Shown here one piece after another: positions 21,231 through 29,951 of a stretch of 64,000 bases of DNA. This stretch comes from 34-65-8 sp964516135. GTDB lineage: Bacteria > Pseudomonadota > Alphaproteobacteria > Sphingomonadales > Sphingomonadaceae. The stretch's first letter is position 1, and each line of letters starts with the position of its first letter. The stretch covers positions 13,565 through 77,564 of the forward strand of contig CAZEWN010000018.1 of the NCBI GenBank assembly GCA_964516135.1. Reading direction: 5' to 3'. The position numbers and the translations under genes were made by a program. Below the pieces are notes generated by a model, which searched no databases, was not told where the DNA came from, and saw only the letters and a program-made list of their open reading frames with translations.

Positions 21231-22307
21231 TCAGCGGCGAGCGGTTCCTGGTTCGGCTATCCATCGGCCGGAATTGGCGTATTCAGCCTTCACTCCGCCG
21301 CCCGCGGGCAGGTTTTCCGCCGTGAAGACCGCGTCGCCCCCACGCTGCTCGACCGATGGAGCATAGTTGGGCGCGGGCGCGCGGGCGGCTGGCGCGCGTG
21401 CTTCGCTCTCGGCCTGGCGACGGGCCTCGTCGAAAATGCGGGCCAGCGCGACGGGATCGGCGGCATCGGTGGCGTAATCCTCGGTCCGCCGCGCGTTGGG
21501 GGCGGCCACAGGCTCACCACCCAGATAGGCCGACCGGAATGCCTCGGGCCGCCCGGCATTGCCGCGCCACTTGTAGAACCGGTGCGCGCCGATCGTGCCG
21601 ATATGTGCCAGGCTGGGGGCCCAATAGGGGTAGATCCAGATCGTGTGGTAATGCGTCGCGAGGCCGACCGGCGCGAATACCGATCCCGCCAGTGCCTCGC
21701 CCGCGATCATCCGCGCCCGCGCCATGCCGGTGGCCGAGGGCACCCGGCGCAGCGACCCGTCGCATGTAAAGCTGAACTGGCAGCCGGTCTTGCGCTCGCT
21801 GCCCTGATAGACCACGCCGCACACGCTGTTGGGATAGCTGGGGTGGGCCACTCGGTTGAGCACGACCTGTGCCACGGCGCGTTGCCCATCGAGCGATTCG
21901 CTCGCTGCCTCGTAATAGATCGCGGTGGCGAGGCATTGCAGCGCGCGCGCCTTGTCCATGCCCGACCCGGCAGACAGGAACCCGCGCGCCGCCGGCCCCG
22001 CCTCGCGCACTGCGGCCAGCGTGGCATCTCCCTTGCCACCCATGCCGGTGGTGTCGAACAGGGCGGCAGGCGCGGCCTCGACATCGTAGGAGAGGCGCGG
22101 TGCCGCTTCGATGAAATAGAACGCCGATCCCGGAAAACTCTGCCCGGCCTGTTCGAACGGCATTGGCTTGACCGTTGGCACCAGTGTCGGCGCGGGTTCG
22201 CCCAGTCCGAACTGCGCCCACCCAGCCGGAGCGACCACTGTGGGCACCGCGATCGCCGCGACCAGAGCCAACGCGGTCCGCGCCCGGTGCGATCGTCGCA
22301 GTCGCAT
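21231..22307 (-). CDS. SleB-type cell wall hydrolase
   Basis: The start at 22307 gives 358 residues with an N-terminal basic patch and membrane anchor/signal (RTALALVAAIAVPTVVA). The Hydrolase_2 (SleB-like) domain spans about 125-235: CLATAIYYEAASESLDGQRAVAQVVLNRV, with the catalytic Glu in YYEA, then CGVVYQGSERKTGCQFSFTCDG with the conserved cysteines. The family cleaves peptidoglycan as a lytic transglycosylase. The C-terminal 90 residues are low-complexity. The open frame extends far upstream but there it runs antisense to the cobalamin riboswitch, so it is not coding. Divergent from btuB. Confidence 0.87.
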   Translation of the reverse strand: MRLRRSHRARTALALVAAIAVPTVVAPAGWAQFGLGEPAPTLVPTVKPMPFEQAGQSFPGSAFYFIEAAPRLSYDVEAAPAALFDTTGMGGKGDATLAAVREAGPAARGFLSAGSGMDKARALQCLATAIYYEAASESLDGQRAVAQVVLNRVAHPSYPNSVCGVVYQGSERKTGCQFSFTCDGSLRRVPSATGMARARMIAGEALAGSVFAPVGLATHYHTIWIYPYWAPSLAHIGTIGAHRFYKWRGNAGRPEAFRSAYLGGEPVAAPNARRTEDYATDAADPVALARIFDEARRQAESEARAPAARAPAPNYAPSVEQRGGDAVFTAENLPAGGGVKAEYANSGRWIAEPGTARR

Positions 22308-22594
22308 CAACAGTGGCACGCGCGGTCGCCGGACGCGCCGCTGCGCGTCATGGGTCGGGGCAAGGGCGCGGCGATCGGTCAAGGCGGGGCTGGGCTTCCA
22401 CAGGCAAAGGGCGGCTCGATGCGCGCCGAGGCGCGTAGCAGGCGCCGACGCCCGCCGCGAACCTGCCGTCGCGGGCGTCCTATGGCGGAACAGCGGGTGC
22501 CGGTCGGTTAAACGGAATGGCGAACGACAGGTTAACCCTGCCCGCGCGGCAGGCTTGCCCTGACGCGGCGCGCGGCCTATGCCCCGCGTCACGT

Positions 22595-22779
22595 CATGGG
22601 TTGTCCGCGTGCTTCCTCCGGGAACGCGCGGACCGAAGAGGGAAGGGGGTTCGATGCCCCCGCTGCCCCCGCAACTGTGACCGGGGAGTGATCCCGCCAC
22701 ATGCCACTGGCTCCAGCTCTCGGGCGGGTCGGGAAGGCGGCGGGAAAGCGGCGATCCGGGAGCCAGGAGACCTGCCCGT
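22595..22779 (+). ncRNA. Cobalamin (B12) riboswitch aptamer
   Basis: The conserved elements follow in order: GAAGAGGGAA (22635-22644), the GGGGG/CCCCC stem, GCTGCCCCCGCAACTGTGA (22663-22681), the B12-box GCCACTGG (22703-22710), GGGAAGGCGGCGGG (22731-22744) and AGCCAGGAGACCTGCC (22761-22776). CATGGGT (22595-22601) can pair with GCCCGTG (22773-22779) as P1 with two wobbles. It lies directly before btuB-btuF-btuC-btuD, the expected targets; adenosylcobalamin would repress. Ends are approximate to a few bases. Confidence 0.95.
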
Positions 22780-22821
22780 GCGTGTCGTTCGAGTGGCCGG
22801 GCGGGGTGTACCGGATGCTGC

Positions 22822-22884
22822 GGGAACGCGCGGACATTCGCCGCGCGGCTTCCTGTCATGGGCGACTTCGCACATGACAGGAGG
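22822..22884 (+). promoter_or_regulatory. Riboswitch expression platform: two competing hairpins over the btuB ribosome-binding site
   Basis: Hairpin B: CTTCCTGTCATG (22849-22860) pairs with CATGACAGGAGG (22873-22884), twelve pairs including one wobble, and covers the whole AGGAGG site of btuB. Hairpin A: CGCGCGG (22827-22833) pairs with CCGCGCG (22841-22847) and extends through GGAA/TTCC (22823-22826 with 22850-22853) past a two-base bulge. A and B share 22849-22853, so only one can form. This is the layout of a translational off-switch. The pairings are seen directly; the switching is inferred. Confidence 0.75.
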
Positions 22885-22888
22885 AACA

Positions 22889-24889
22889 ATGCGTAAATAT
22901 CTGATTTCCGGCATTTCACTGGTCGCAGTTGCCTGGCCGCTCGCGGCCCAGGACAATCCGGCGACGGCCGAGCGCGACGAAGCGATCCGCCAACTTGTCG
23001 ACGAACACACCCGCACGCGCGAGCCCAATCCGCTGCTGGACGTCCCGGTGCCGGTTAGCGTCCTGGATCTTCGCGACGCGCGGCTTCAGGATACGCTGAT
23101 CACCGTCACCGCGACCGGCACCCGAACCGAGCTTGAAGACACTGGCATGGCCGTGACCGTGCTGGGCGAGGACGAGATCGCCAGCGTCCAGGGGGCCGAC
23201 CTGACCCGCGTTCTCGAGCGCGTCCCCGGCCTTGCCGTGACCCGCAACGGCGGCACGGGCAGCTTCACCGGCGTGCGCCTGCGCGGGGCAGAGGCGGAAC
23301 AGACGCTCGTCGTGCTCGACGGGGTGCGCGTGGCGGATCCGGCCGCGCCAGGCGGCGGGTTCGACTTCGGCAACCTCCTCGGCGCGAACCTTGCCAAGAT
23401 CGAGGTCATGCGAGGGTCGAATTCCACCATCTGGGGTTCCGATGCGATCGGCGGAGTGATTGTCGCCTCGACGCTCGCGGAAACGGGTCTGCGCGCGGGC
23501 GCCGAATATGGCGCGCGCGACACCTTCACTGGCAGCGTCGCGGGCGGGCTGGGCGGCGAACGGGGATATGTCGGCGGCGCGGCGAGCTATTTCCGCACTG
23601 ACGGCATTTCCGCCGCCGCGAGCGGCACCGAACCCGACGGCTTCGAGCAGTGGGACGTGAGTGGGCAGGCGCGCTGGTACTTTTCCGACGCGTTCGAAGT
23701 GTTCGCGCGGGGCCGCTGGGCCGAGGGGACGCTCGAGATCGACGGCTTCCCCGCGCCCACCTTCGCGCTCGCCGATACCGCCGAGTATCAGGACACACGT
23801 CAGTATTCCGGTTCGGCCGGGGCGATCTACGATACCGGGCCGCTGTTCCTGCAGGCCGCCTACAGTTTCGCCGATACCAGGCGCGAGAACATCGATCCGG
23901 TGTTCGGCCCCAGCTTCACCAGCGACGGCCATTCCGACCGCGTTTCGCTGCGCGGCGAATGGCGCCCGATCGGGCCGTTGCTGCTGAACTTCGGCGGGGA
24001 GCACGAATGGAGCAGCTACGCGACGCTGTTCGATGCCGGGCACAGCACCCGCATCCTGGGTGCTTATGCCCAGGCCGGGATCGAATATGGCGCGCTCTCC
24101 GCCCACGCCGGGGCGCGGATCGACGATCACGCCCGCTTCGGCAGCGCGGTCAGTTTCGGGGCGGATTTCAGCTATGAAATTGCCACCGACCTGCGCCTGC
24201 GCGCCAGCGTGGGCGAGGGGTTTAAGGCGCCGACGCTGTTCCAGCTTTTCTCCGATTTCGGCAACGAGGGTCTCCGTCCCGAGCGCAGCACCAGCTTCGA
24301 TCTCGGCCTCGCGCTGGGCGAGCGAACCATGACCAGCCGCCGCTTCCATGGCGCGGTCACCGCGTTCCGCCGCGATGCGGAGGACCAGATCGAGTTTGCG
24401 AGCTGCTTTGGCTCCACCGCGCCGCTCTGCGCGACCCGGCCATTCGGATATTACGACAATATCGGCCGCGTCCGCGCGCAAGGGGTCGAGGTTGAACTGG
24501 GCGCGCGCCCGTCCGACCGCTGGACCATCCGCGCCGTCTATGCCTATGTCGATGCGGAGAACCGCACGCCGGGTTCGGCCAATCGCGGCAATCCGCTCGC
24601 ACGCAGGCCGCATCATGCGCTGACCGCGAGTGTCGACTGGCGGATCCCACTCGCCGGGGCGACGCTAGGCGGCGATGTGCGGCTGGTGAGCGACAGCTTC
24701 GAGAACGCCAGCAACACCGTGCCGCTCGACGGCTACGCCGTGGTGGCCCTGCGTGCTTCGCTGCCGGTTGGCGACAAGGTCGAGTTGTTCGGCCGGGTCG
24801 AGAACCTGACCAACGCCGAATACCAGACCGCCGCGGGATACGGCACCCCGGGGCGGGGCGGTTTCATCGGCGCGCGGGCTCGGTTCTGA
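22889..24889 (+). CDS. btuB: TonB-dependent vitamin B12 receptor
   Basis: The 666-residue outer-membrane receptor takes up cobalamin using TonB energy. It has a signal peptide (1-20), an extended N-terminus, the TonB box near residues 68-77 (DTLITVTATG), a plug domain with VLERVPGLAVTRNGG, LVVLDGVRV and MRGSNSTIWGSDAIGG, and a beta-barrel ending in the C-terminal Phe of FIGARARF. ATG 22889 follows AGGAGG; longer frames run through the riboswitch. The riboswitch leader and the following BtuFCD genes fix the substrate as cobalamin. Confidence 0.93.
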   Translation: MRKYLISGISLVAVAWPLAAQDNPATAERDEAIRQLVDEHTRTREPNPLLDVPVPVSVLDLRDARLQDTLITVTATGTRTELEDTGMAVTVLGEDEIASVQGADLTRVLERVPGLAVTRNGGTGSFTGVRLRGAEAEQTLVVLDGVRVADPAAPGGGFDFGNLLGANLAKIEVMRGSNSTIWGSDAIGGVIVASTLAETGLRAGAEYGARDTFTGSVAGGLGGERGYVGGAASYFRTDGISAAASGTEPDGFEQWDVSGQARWYFSDAFEVFARGRWAEGTLEIDGFPAPTFALADTAEYQDTRQYSGSAGAIYDTGPLFLQAAYSFADTRRENIDPVFGPSFTSDGHSDRVSLRGEWRPIGPLLLNFGGEHEWSSYATLFDAGHSTRILGAYAQAGIEYGALSAHAGARIDDHARFGSAVSFGADFSYEIATDLRLRASVGEGFKAPTLFQLFSDFGNEGLRPERSTSFDLGLALGERTMTSRRFHGAVTAFRRDAEDQIEFASCFGSTAPLCATRPFGYYDNIGRVRAQGVEVELGARPSDRWTIRAVYAYVDAENRTPGSANRGNPLARRPHHALTASVDWRIPLAGATLGGDVRLVSDSFENASNTVPLDGYAVVALRASLPVGDKVELFGRVENLTNAEYQTAAGYGTPGRGGFIGARARF

Positions 24890-25686
24890 TGCGTGGCTGG
24901 CTGGTCGCGGTGCTGGCTCTGGCGGGTTGCACCGCCGAGCCCGCGCCGCGCGCGGCCACTGGCCTCCCCACCGTCGTCAGCCTCAACCCTTGCACCGACG
25001 CGGTGCTCGCGGAAATCGCCGCGCCGGGTCAGGTACTGGCGATTTCGCACTACAGCCACGATCCGCGCGGCACCTCGATGCCACTGGCCGATGCGCGCCG
25101 TTTCCCCGCGACAGGCGGAACGGTGGAGGAAGTGCTGGCGCTCGATCCCGACGTGGTCGTGGCGAGCAGTTTCATCCACCCCGCAACGCGGGCCGCGCTG
25201 GAGGATCTTGGCGTGCGGGTAGAGACTTTCGGCATCTCCGCGACGGTCGAGAACAGCCTCGCGCAAGTCGAGGCGATTGGTGCGGCGATCGGGCGGGCCG
25301 AGGCGGGGCGGGTGCTGGCGCGCGACATCGCCCGCGACGTCAAGGCGGCGAGCGCGGCAATGCCGACCGTATCGACCGTGCTTTGGCAGCCGGGCGGGAT
25401 CGTGCCGGGGGAGGGCGCCTTGGTCAGCGACTTACTGCGCCGCGCGGGCTTCGCCAGCCACAGCGCCGCGCGCGGGCTGGGCCAGGCCGATTTCCTGCCG
25501 CTGGAACAAGTCGTCGCCGATCCGCCCGCACTGCTGTTGGTCGCGGGCGACAGCGCGGCGCAGCGCCATCCGGTACTGGCCGAAGTGCGCGCAATGCGGG
25601 TCGAACGCTTCGACCCGGCGCTGCTTTTTTGTGGCGGCCCCACAATTCCGAAAGCGCTGGCGCGGCTGCGCGAGGTGCACGGATGA
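24889..25686 (+). CDS. btuF: Cobalamin-binding lipoprotein of the BtuCDF transporter
   Basis: The 265-residue product has a lipobox (LALAGC, Cys14), so it is anchored at the membrane, and a PeriBP_2 fold: TVVSLNPCTDAVLAEI, then GTVEEVLALDPDVVVAS and VETFGISATVENSL. Binding proteins of this class hand cobalamin to the BtuC permease. Its ATG overlaps the btuB stop (TGATG) and its own end overlaps btuC, so the operon is translationally coupled throughout. Confidence 0.9.
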   Translation: MRGWLVAVLALAGCTAEPAPRAATGLPTVVSLNPCTDAVLAEIAAPGQVLAISHYSHDPRGTSMPLADARRFPATGGTVEEVLALDPDVVVASSFIHPATRAALEDLGVRVETFGISATVENSLAQVEAIGAAIGRAEAGRVLARDIARDVKAASAAMPTVSTVLWQPGGIVPGEGALVSDLLRRAGFASHSAARGLGQADFLPLEQVVADPPALLLVAGDSAAQRHPVLAEVRAMRVERFDPALLFCGGPTIPKALARLREVHG

Positions 25687-26636
25687 AGCGGGCCATTCCC
25701 GCCCTGCTGGTGCTGCTGGCCATCGCGATCCCGGCATCTCTGATGGCGGGGCGGGTGTGGCTCGCGCCCGGAGATACGCCCAACGCCATGCTGATCCTCG
25801 CCGAACTGCGCCTGCCGCGCACCATGCTGGCGCTGCTTGTTGGCGCGGGGCTGGGGGCGGCGGGGGCGGCGATGCAGGGATATCTTCGCAACCCGCTCGC
25901 CGATCCGGGCCTGTTCGGGATCGCCCCAGGCGCGGCGCTGGGCGCGGTGGCGAGCTTCTGGTTCGGCTATTCGGCCAGCGCGTGGTTGCTGCCGCTGTTC
26001 GCGCTTGCGGGGGCGGCGGGGGCGATGGCGCTGCTCGCGTTGATCGCCGGGCGCACCGGCGGCATCGCGCTGTTCACGCTCGCGGGCATGATGATCGCCA
26101 GCCTCGCGGGCGCGCTGATGAGCCTGGCGATCAGTTTCGCGCCCAATGCCTTCGCCATGAGCGAGATCGTGACCTGGCTGATGGGGGCGTTGACCGACCG
26201 CAGTTGGCGCGAGGTCTGGATCGCCGCGCCGCTGACGCTGGCGGGGATCGCGTGCCTCTGGGCCGCGCGAGGCGACCTTGATGCGCTGATCCTGGGCGAT
26301 GCGGCGGCGCGGTCGCTGGGGATGCGGCCCGGCGTGCTGCAGGCCTGGCTGATCGCGGGCGTCGGCCTGACCGTGGGTGGCGGAGTGGCGGTTGCGGGGA
26401 TCATCGGCTTTGTCGGGCTGATGGTGCCGCATCTGGTGCGCCCGCTGACGGACCGGCGGCCGAGTTCGCTGCTGCTGCCCAGTGCGCTCGCTGGTGCGCT
26501 GCTGGTGCTGGTCGCGGACAGCGTTGTGAGGGTCTTGCCGACTGTCACTGAACTGCGCCTCGGCATCGCGCTCAGCCTGATCGGCGCGCCGTTCTTCCTC
26601 TGGCTGCTGCTGCGGATGAGGAGGGGGCTGGCATGA
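25683..26636 (+). CDS. btuC: Cobalamin ABC transporter permease (FecCD family)
   Basis: The 317-residue permease has about ten membrane helices and the FecCD hallmarks RLPRTMLALLVGAGLGAAGAAMQGYLRNPLADPGLFGI and GFVGLMVPHLVRPLTDR, the latter being the ATPase contact loop. ATG 25683 overlaps the btuF stop (ATGA); a much longer frame upstream is an out-of-frame reading of btuF. Its end overlaps btuD by four bases. Confidence 0.92.
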   Translation: MKRAIPALLVLLAIAIPASLMAGRVWLAPGDTPNAMLILAELRLPRTMLALLVGAGLGAAGAAMQGYLRNPLADPGLFGIAPGAALGAVASFWFGYSASAWLLPLFALAGAAGAMALLALIAGRTGGIALFTLAGMMIASLAGALMSLAISFAPNAFAMSEIVTWLMGALTDRSWREVWIAAPLTLAGIACLWAARGDLDALILGDAAARSLGMRPGVLQAWLIAGVGLTVGGGVAVAGIIGFVGLMVPHLVRPLTDRRPSSLLLPSALAGALLVLVADSVVRVLPTVTELRLGIALSLIGAPFFLWLLLRMRRGLA

Positions 26637-27361
26637 TGCTGCGCGCGGACAACCTCACCCTTGCAGGCCGTCTTGCGGGCGTGTCGCTCGCGCTGGAACC
26701 TGGCACGATCACCGCGATCTGCGGGCCCAACGGTGCCGGCAAGTCGAGCCTGTTGCAATGCCTCGCGGGATTGCTGGCGCCCGATAGCGGCGCGGTGACG
26801 CTGGGCGAAACGCCGCTCGCAAACATGCACCCGCGCGACCGGGCCAAGGCCATCGGTTACCTGCCGCAGGAACCGCAGATCGCCTGGGACGTGGCGGTAC
26901 GAAACCTCGTTGCGCTCGGCCGCCTGCCGCATCGCGACCGGGGGGCGGCGCAGGTCGCAGCGGCGATGGCGGCGATGGATGTCGCGCATCTCGCCAACCG
27001 TCCCGCCTCGCGCCTGTCGGGTGGGGAGCGGGCACGGGTGCTGCTGGCGCGCGTGCTGGCGGGCGAGCCGCAATGGATCCTCGCGGACGAGCCGCTCGCC
27101 GCGCTTGACCTCGCGCATCAGCACGAACTGCTCGCGCACTTGCGCCGCGCGGCAAAGCGGGGCGCGGGCGTGGTGCTCGTGCTGCACGATCTCGCGCTGG
27201 CGATGAACCACACCGACCGGGCCGTGGTGCTGAGCGAAGGCGCGCTCGTAGCCGATGGCACATGCGAAGACGCGCTCGCCACCGCAGTGATCGAGCGCGT
27301 CTGGAATGTCCCCGCGCGCTGGCTCGGCGAACCGGGCCAGCGCGCGTTGAGCGCAGGCTGA
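26633..27361 (+). CDS. btuD: Cobalamin ABC transporter ATPase
   Basis: The 242-residue ATPase has Walker A GPNGAGKS, a Q-loop in YLPQEPQ, the signature LSGGE, Walker B ILADEP and the H-switch LVLHD. It powers BtuC. Two ATG codons in a row (26633 and 26636) are possible starts; the first overlaps the btuC stop. The stop lies one base from the stop of the convergent peptidase gene, with no visible terminator between them. Confidence 0.93.
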   Translation: MMLRADNLTLAGRLAGVSLALEPGTITAICGPNGAGKSSLLQCLAGLLAPDSGAVTLGETPLANMHPRDRAKAIGYLPQEPQIAWDVAVRNLVALGRLPHRDRGAAQVAAAMAAMDVAHLANRPASRLSGGERARVLLARVLAGEPQWILADEPLAALDLAHQHELLAHLRRAAKRGAGVVLVLHDLALAMNHTDRAVVLSEGALVADGTCEDALATAVIERVWNVPARWLGEPGQRALSAG

Positions 27362-27362
27362 T

Positions 27363-29612
27363 TTACTCGGTCGTCGCCGGCGGCAGCGCGCCGTCCGACG
27401 CGGTCGCATCGGTCGCGGTATCGTCGCCCGACACCAACCCGCGCGCTTCCAGCATCGGCTGCACGTTGGGCGCGCGGCCCATGAAGTTCCGGAACATTTC
27501 GTAATAGTCCATCGTCCCGCCGCGGCTGATCACCGTGGCACGGTAATGGTCGCCGTTGGCGCGCGTCAGCCCGCCGTTGTCCATGAACCACTTGCGGCTG
27601 TCGCGGTCGAGCATCTCGGTCCACAGGTAGCTGTAATACCCCGCCGAATAGCCCGCGGGCGAGCTGAAGATGTGGTTGAAGTAGTTCGAGCGATAACGCG
27701 GCGGCACCAGGTCGACCTCCAGCCCCAGCTCGGTCAGCGACTGGCGTTCGAAGGCATCGACCTTCTCCGGCGTGTCGATCGCGGCGGCCTGCGCCGGGGT
27801 CAGCGCGTGCCACTTCATGTCGAGCAGAGCGGCGGCGACAACCTCGCCGAAGTCGTAGCCCTGGTTGAACTTGGCCGCTTCTTCCATCTTCGTGATCAGC
27901 GCCGCCGGGATGGTCTCGCCCGTTTCGTAATGCTTGGCATAATTCGCCAGGATCACGGGATCGGTGGCCCACATCTCGTTGACCTGGCTCGGATATTCCA
28001 CGAAATCGCGCGCCGTCGCAGTGCCGGAAAGGCTGGCATACTGCTGATCGCCGAAGAAGTCGTGCAGCGCATGGCCAAATTCGTGGAACAGCGTGTTGAC
28101 GTTGTCGAAGCTGACCAGCTGGACTTCGCCTTCCGCCGCCTTGGGGATGTTGAGCACGTTGTAGATCACCGGCTTGGTGCCATAGAGGTGGCTCTGGTCG
28201 ACGAAGTTGCTCATCCACGCCCCGCCGCGCTTGCTCGGGCGCTGGAACGGGTCGAAGTAGAAGATGCCCAGTTCGCTGCCGTCGCGGTCGAACACGGTAT
28301 AGGTCGTCACGTCGGGGTGGTAGACCGGCAGGTCGGTGCGCTGCTGGAAATTCAGCCCATAGAGCTTGTTGGCGGCAAAGAACACGCCATCTTCCAGTAC
28401 CTTGTCGAGAACGAAGTATTTCTGCACTTCGCTCTCGTCGAGGTCGTAGCGTGCCTTGCGGACGCGCTCGGCGTAGCGGTACCAGTCCCACGGCTCGACC
28501 GTGAAGTTCTCGCCGCCCGAACGGATCATCTCGTTCAGCACCTCGGCCTCGCGCCGCTGGGTCGCGGCCAGCGGCGCGACCATCTGGCCCATGAAATCCA
28601 GCGCCGTCTTGGGCGTTTCGGCCATCCGGTCCCACATGGTGTAGGTCGCCCAGTCGGACTTGCCGAACAGGGCGGCCTTGTCGGCACGCAGCTTGGCAAT
28701 GCGGGCCAGCGTCATGCGGGTATCGTTCGGCCCGCCCTGTTCCGCGCGGCCCGATGAAAGCATGAACAACTTCTCGCGCGTGGAACGGTTGGCAAGCTGC
28801 GGCAGCAGCGGCTGCTGGGTGGTGTTCTGCAAGGCGATGCGAAACTTGCCCGGCTGGCCATTTTCCGCGGCGAGCTTGGCCGCGGCGTCGATATCCGCCT
28901 CGCTCAGCCCCGCCAGTTCCTCGCGCGTGTCGACCACCAGCGCATTCGCCAGTGTTGCCGCGCGCAGCTTCTGGCCGAATTCGGTCGTCAGCTTCGACAG
29001 GTCCGAGTTGATCGTCTTGACCTGTTCTTTCTGCGCGTCAGTCAGCATGGCGCCCGCCTGGACCATGCCCTCGTAGGTGTTTTCAAGCAGCTTGGCGTCT
29101 TCCGGCGTCATGGTCATCGCCGCGCGGTTATCGTAAACCGCTTTGACCCGCGCAAAGAGCACCGGGTCGAGCGTGATCGCGTCGGAATGCTGCGACAGCT
29201 TGGGGCCGATATCGGCCTGGGTCGCGTCGAGCGTGTCGTTGGTGTTGGAGCCGGTCAGCGCGAAGAACACGGTCGCCACGCGGCCCAGCATCCGGCCCGA
29301 CGTTTCCAGCGCCACGATGGTGTTCTGGAAGGTCGGGGCTTCCGGATTGTTCTTTATCGCGGCAATCTCGGCATTGTGCACCGCCATCGCCTTTTCCATG
29401 GCCGGGCCGTAGATGTCGTCGCTCAGCCGGGCAAAATCCGGTGCATGGAACGGCAGCGCGGAATCATTGGCGAAATAGGCGATTGCCCAGTCGCGCTCGG
29501 CGGCGGAATCTCGGGCGGCGTTGGTGGTGTTCTGGGCCATCACGGGCTCCATGGGCAGGGTGGTCGAAGCGAGCGCGCCGGCAGCAGCGGCGAGCATCAG
29601 GCGGGTCTTCAT
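27363..29612 (-). CDS. M3 family metallopeptidase (peptidyl-dipeptidase Dcp-like), exported
   Basis: The 749-residue protein carries a signal peptide (about 1-26, ending VMA) and the thimet/Dcp fold. The zinc site HEFGH is at 510-514 with the second part ...ATARDFVEYPSQVNEMWA, which supplies the third ligand, and the C-terminal YSYLWTEMLDRDS. Dcp releases dipeptides from peptide C-termini; here the enzyme would act in the periplasm. ATG 29612 follows AGAGGA, and the open frame before it covers the small RNA region and is not coding. Dcp and oligopeptidase A cannot be told apart with certainty. Confidence 0.9.
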   Translation of the reverse strand: MKTRLMLAAAAGALASTTLPMEPVMAQNTTNAARDSAAERDWAIAYFANDSALPFHAPDFARLSDDIYGPAMEKAMAVHNAEIAAIKNNPEAPTFQNTIVALETSGRMLGRVATVFFALTGSNTNDTLDATQADIGPKLSQHSDAITLDPVLFARVKAVYDNRAAMTMTPEDAKLLENTYEGMVQAGAMLTDAQKEQVKTINSDLSKLTTEFGQKLRAATLANALVVDTREELAGLSEADIDAAAKLAAENGQPGKFRIALQNTTQQPLLPQLANRSTREKLFMLSSGRAEQGGPNDTRMTLARIAKLRADKAALFGKSDWATYTMWDRMAETPKTALDFMGQMVAPLAATQRREAEVLNEMIRSGGENFTVEPWDWYRYAERVRKARYDLDESEVQKYFVLDKVLEDGVFFAANKLYGLNFQQRTDLPVYHPDVTTYTVFDRDGSELGIFYFDPFQRPSKRGGAWMSNFVDQSHLYGTKPVIYNVLNIPKAAEGEVQLVSFDNVNTLFHEFGHALHDFFGDQQYASLSGTATARDFVEYPSQVNEMWATDPVILANYAKHYETGETIPAALITKMEEAAKFNQGYDFGEVVAAALLDMKWHALTPAQAAAIDTPEKVDAFERQSLTELGLEVDLVPPRYRSNYFNHIFSSPAGYSAGYYSYLWTEMLDRDSRKWFMDNGGLTRANGDHYRATVISRGGTMDYYEMFRNFMGRAPNVQPMLEARGLVSGDDTATDATASDGALPPATTE

Positions 29613-29770
29613 GCGGTTTCCTCTCGAATATGCCGACGCGGCGCGCAAATCGCGCACATGGATGCGCCCACGCCTGGAATGGCCCGCTTGAACCGGAGAT
29701 TGCCCGCGATTGCAATGCTGTTCGTCGGCGCCGGATTGACCCCTACGGAAAGCGCGGCGGACGGCAGCGA

Positions 29771-29810
29771 TAAAAAACCCTGGGACCACCTCGTATCGGC
29801 GATCCCAGGG
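29771..29810 (-). terminator. Strong rho-independent terminator (minus strand)
   Basis: Read on the minus strand, 13 bases (29810-29798) pair with 29790-29778 around a seven-base loop, then TTTTTTA follows (29777-29771). Two of the pairs are G-U wobbles that would be A-C mismatches on the plus strand, so the structure belongs to a minus-strand transcript. Confidence 0.85.
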
Positions 29811-29915
29811 AAAGGCGTCGGTTCGCACGGAGCGGATGCTCCGGGGGTGAAATACCCAAGCGGGGCAAGGGTTCCGCGACCTGTCGTCGCCGGGCCGGAA
29901 AATATGGCGCGTTAT
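29771..29915 (-). ncRNA. Candidate small RNA, about 145 nt
   Basis: The minus strand of the 335-base gap between the DUF1989 gene and the M3 peptidase has a promoter-like element at 29922-29951 and a strong terminator at 29771-29810. The transcript between them has no ORF of note. It can form GCGAC/GUCGC (loop GACAG), GGGU/ACCC (loop AUUUC) and CGGAGC/GCUCCG (loop AUCC), then the terminator stem. C-rich unpaired stretches (ACCCUUGCCCC) could pair with ribosome-binding sites. It matches no RNA family I recognise. The 5' end is estimated from the promoter; a processed 3' UTR of the DUF1989 mRNA is the main alternative. Confidence 0.5.
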
Positions 29916-29921
29916 CCGAAG

Positions 29922-29951
29922 ATTATCTCTGCTTGCGCGCGTGTGGGTCAA
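29922..29951 (-). promoter_or_regulatory. Sigma-70-like promoter for the candidate small RNA
   Basis: On the minus strand TTGACC (29951-29946) is followed after 18 bases by GATAAT (29927-29922). The -35 element includes the TGA stop of the DUF1989 gene. Five of six bases match at each element; the spacing is one base over the optimum. Confidence 0.5.

Noticed and set aside
22650..22656. GGTTCGA resembling a tRNA T-loop
   Set aside because: It belongs to a hairpin of the cobalamin aptamer; no acceptor or anticodon stem fits. No tRNA seen anywhere in the window.
22308..22919. N-terminal extension of the SleB gene on the minus strand
   Set aside because: It runs antisense to the cobalamin riboswitch and has no signal sequence; ATG 22307 fits better.
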